Part shown: in pieces, positions 5,563-6,417 of the stretch | How the letters are laid out: each line of letters opens with the position of its first letter | Position numbering within the stretch: the first letter of the stretch is position 1 | Assembly (NCBI GenBank): GCA_030681635.1 | Contig: JAUXRT010000272.1 | Location: 1 to 6,417 of the forward strand | From: Reyranella sp. | Lineage (GTDB): Bacteria > Pseudomonadota > Alphaproteobacteria > Reyranellales > Reyranellaceae | DNA: 6,417 bases | Direction of reading: 5' to 3' | The notes under the pieces: model-generated | The model's database searches: none | The model's input: the letters and a program-made list of their open reading frames with translations, nothing else | Told to the model about the DNA's origin: nothing | Program-made: the position numbers and the translations under genes

Positions 5563-6417
5563 ATGGTAGACATACACACCGGCCGTCCGGCCACCCTCGC
5601 GCCGAACGGCATGGTGACTTGCCCCCATTCACTGGCCTCGCAGGCCGGCGTCGACGTGCTGCGGGCCGGCGGATCGGCGGTCGACGCCGCCCTTGCCACC
5701 AGCGCGGCACTTTCCGTGCTCTATCCGCACATGACGGGCGTGGGCGGTGATGCTTTCTGGCTGATCTACGACGCCAAGACCGGGACCGTGCGCTACATCG
5801 ATGGCGGTGGCCGCGCCACCGCGGGCGGCACGGTGGAGGCCTTCACCCGGCGCGGCCTTGCCGAGGTGCCGTATCGCGGCGTCCTGCCAGGGACCCTCAC
5901 CGTGCCCGGCGCCGTCGCGAGCTGGACCGAGGCCCATGCCGCCTATGGCCGCCTTCCACTAAAACGCTGCCTCGAAAGCGCCATCGGCTATGCCCGCCAC
6001 GGCTTCCCGGTGACGGCGCGGCTGGCCTACTGGCGCGAGCTGGCGCGCGAGGAACTGGCCAAGAGTCCGGAGGCCGCCGCGATCTTCCTGAAAGACGGCG
6101 CCACCCTCACCAACCCCGACCTCGCCCGCACGCTGGAGGCGATCGCCAGCGACGGCTGGTACGGTTTCTACGACGGCGAGGTCGCCCGCGAACTCGTGCG
6201 CTGGTCGACCGCGCATGACGGCTTCTTCACCCTGGACGATCTCACGGCGCAACTCGCGCGCTGGGGCGAACCGCTAAAAGGCACCTATCGCGGCGTCACG
6301 ATCTACGAGACGCCGGCGCCGACGCAGGGCTTTGCGGTGCTGGAGATGATGAACCTGCTCGAGCCGCTGGAGCTTCACAAGAAGCCCTTCCTCGGCCCGG
6401 ACTACGTGCATTTCATG
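5563..6417 (+). CDS. Gamma-glutamyltransferase family protein, N-terminal part (3' end outside window)
   Basis: The frame is open from ATG 5563 to the last base, 285 residues, and continues beyond the window. It matches the start of the large subunit of gamma-glutamyltransferases and related Ntn-hydrolases: GMVTCPHSLASQAGVDVLRAGGSAVDAA (within 16-43), YPHMTGVGGDAFW (54-66), PGTLTVPGAVASW, and YRGVTIYETPAPTQGFAVLEMMNLLE near the cut. These enzymes self-cleave at a catalytic threonine, which would lie in the missing part. There is no signal peptide, so this member appears cytosolic, unlike E. coli Ggt. The region equivalent to the glutamate-binding arginine of E. coli Ggt reads DGGGRAT (80-86), with the arginine shifted, so a substrate other than glutathione is possible. 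An in-frame TAA at 5551 rules out a longer start; the ribosome site is weak (AAGAAA). It is divergent from the SRPBCC operon. Confidence 0.92.
   Translation, partial: MVDIHTGRPATLAPNGMVTCPHSLASQAGVDVLRAGGSAVDAALATSAALSVLYPHMTGVGGDAFWLIYDAKTGTVRYIDGGGRATAGGTVEAFTRRGLAEVPYRGVLPGTLTVPGAVASWTEAHAAYGRLPLKRCLESAIGYARHGFPVTARLAYWRELAREELAKSPEAAAIFLKDGATLTNPDLARTLEAIASDGWYGFYDGEVARELVRWSTAHDGFFTLDDLTAQLARWGEPLKGTYRGVTIYETPAPTQGFAVLEMMNLLEPLELHKKPFLGPDYVHFM

Noticed and set aside
5629..6252. Two - strand open frames opposite the gamma-glutamyltransferase gene
   Set aside because: The + strand frame is continuous for 285 codons with clear family motifs and simply runs off the window; these are shadows of it.

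Overview
The window is GC-rich throughout (about two-thirds G+C by eye), with dense genes and short spacers. Codon use and the gene families point to an alphaproteobacterium, with a soil or plant-associated Hyphomicrobiales/Rhodospirillales-type organism (for example a Reyranella-like one) as a plausible but unproven guess. No tRNA, rRNA, CRISPR array, insertion sequence or phage gene is visible. It holds seven coding regions, two of them cut by the window edges, and most of the control DNA sits in one 96-base divergent spacer.

Left part (1-2115, + strand): the C-terminal half of an FMN- and [3Fe-4S]-binding glutamate synthase-like protein is followed after an 87-base spacer by a complete fold-type I PLP aminotransferase of the 2-aminoadipate/MocR-like group. 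The two may be linked through glutamate as amino donor or product. The spacer holds an 11-bp direct repeat enclosed by a 7-bp inverted repeat. A 7-bp perfect hairpin lies in the 30-base gap where the aminotransferase meets the convergent gene set.

Middle part (2146-5466, - strand): five tightly packed genes read leftwards and look like one operon. In transcription order they encode a membrane-anchored SRPBCC protein, a secreted YceI-like lipocalin-fold protein, a soluble AHSA1-type SRPBCC protein, a class C beta-lactamase-family serine hydrolase/esterase, and a PhnB-like VOC-fold protein. Spacings in that order are 22 bases, a 4-base ATGA overlap, 10 bases and 14 bases. Four of the five are small-molecule-binding or hydrolytic folds, so a role in handling a hydrophobic compound is a reasonable inference, but the substrate is unknown.

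Right part (5467-6417): a 28-bp almost perfect palindrome, strikingly AT-rich for this DNA, overlaps the predicted -10 box and transcription start of the operon, just downstream of a consensus TTGACA -35 box. This is the layout of a repressor operator. The regulator is not in the window. Beyond it, divergently on the + strand, begins a gamma-glutamyltransferase-family gene that runs off the right end before its catalytic threonine.

The most distinctive element is the operator plus the five-gene operon it appears to control. I see no evidence for an entirely new type of system.
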